The notes beneath the pieces were generated by a model that worked only from the letters and a program-made list of their open reading frames with translations, was not told the origin of the DNA and ran no database searches. A stretch of 5,346 nucleotides of DNA from an uncultured Devosia sp. (GTDB lineage: Bacteria; Pseudomonadota; Alphaproteobacteria; Rhizobiales; Devosiaceae), in NCBI GenBank assembly GCA_913775215.1, contig CAJYKO010000342.1:1-5346 (forward strand), in the 5' to 3' direction. Shown here piece by piece: positions 5,119 to 5,346 of this stretch. The number at the start of each line of letters is the position of its first letter. Position 1 is the stretch's first letter. The translations under genes were made by a program, and so were the position numbers.

Positions 5119-5346
5119 GCTGGCGGCAGGACTTCCTAAACCTCGTCGGTCTCGACGATCTCATTGAAAAAGCTGCGCTTCCTGATGTCGCGAGCCCCGT
5201 CGGCGCCGACCTTGGCCCTCTGACCGAAGCCGCTGCCACCCAACTTGGCCTCACCCAAAATTGCCACGTCGGCGCCGGGCTCATCGATGCTCATGCAGGC
5301 GCCCTCGGCGTCCTTGGCGCCTTCACCTCCGACGTAGACACTATCG
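4899..5346. repeat. 218-bp inverted repeat with 12-bp spacer (kinase segment duplicated head to head)
   Basis: The left arm 4899-5116 is the reverse complement of the right arm 5129-5346. Paired positions sum to 10245 throughout, so there are no indels. I count six mismatches, at 4966/5279, 4979/5266, 4993/5252, 5019/5226, 5059/5186 and 5101/5144, about 97% identity. The spacer is AAGCTGGCGGCA (5117-5128), and the arm ends next to it are AAGTCC and GGACTT. The right arm stops only because the window does, so the true repeat may be longer. No transposase or insertion-sequence ends are visible. Confidence 0.98.
5119..5346 (+). CDS. Second copy of the FGGY kinase segment on the opposite strand (partial, runs off the right edge)
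   Basis: Read on the plus strand, AGC at 5118-5120, TGG-CGG-CAG, then GAC at 5130-5132 give SWRQDFLNLVGLDDL, continuing through the GLIDAHAG motif to the window end. The protein is the same as in the minus-strand copy except Gln to Glu at the residue matching 34 and Arg to His at the residue matching 47. Family members usually have a Trp shortly before this Phe, so the spacer TGG looks native to this copy. The rearrangement breakpoint is therefore probably near 5116-5118, with this arm the natural continuation of a kinase gene. Its upstream coding part is replaced by the left arm, and the rest lies beyond the window, so neither copy is complete here. It could be a real duplicate or the same gene joined by an assembly error. 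Confidence 0.75.

Noticed and set aside
4899..5346. Insertion sequence, integron or CRISPR-like element to explain the inverted repeat
   Set aside because: Both arms are kinase coding sequence. There is no transposase, integrase, target-site duplication or repeated spacer unit.

Overview
The window looks like GC-rich alphaproteobacterial DNA, probably Hyphomicrobiales (Rhizobium/Devosia-like). This is inferred from protein style and gene content, not from a marker gene. It holds two intact genes (treZ and a cyclophilin), an intact ECF sigma gene with the start of its anti-sigma partner, the decayed remains of a sugar ABC-transporter locus, and a truncated sugar kinase ending in a large inverted duplication.

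Layout. Positions 1-804 (minus strand): an ECF sigma factor overlaps the start of a probable anti-sigma gene by ATGA. That second gene runs off the left edge. An inverted repeat and a candidate autoregulatory ECF promoter lie just upstream (811-846). Positions 859-1556: relics. On the minus strand there is an ABC sugar-importer ATPase with a dead start codon, two apparent 1-nt deletions, a damaged Walker A and a large internal deletion, next to what may be the last few codons of its permease. Facing the other way is the C-terminal part of a LacI-family regulator, frameshifted by a 14-bp unit present three times. This is what a divergent regulator/ABC-importer locus would look like after its middle was deleted. 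Positions 1553-3391 (minus): an intact treZ. Positions 3392-3600: a divergent intergenic region with short palindromes and no clear promoter. Positions 3601-4131 (plus): a divergent cyclophilin-type prolyl isomerase. Positions 4132-5118 (minus): the C-terminal 60% of an FGGY-family pentulose kinase. Positions 4899-5346: a 218-bp inverted repeat with a 12-bp spacer. Its right arm is a second, plus-strand copy of the same kinase segment, and it reaches the last base of the window.

How the parts fit. Sigma and anti-sigma form a standard translationally coupled regulatory pair. TreZ makes trehalose from maltooligosyl-trehalose, but its partner TreY is not visible. The transporter/LacI relic and the kinase point to a sugar-uptake neighbourhood. 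I see no new multi-gene system. The most informative features are rearrangements: the inverted duplication, whose arms differ mostly at silent sites, the 14-bp triplication that exactly explains the LacI frameshift, and the collapsed transporter locus. The inverted repeat could be an assembly chimera, since it coincides with the window edge.
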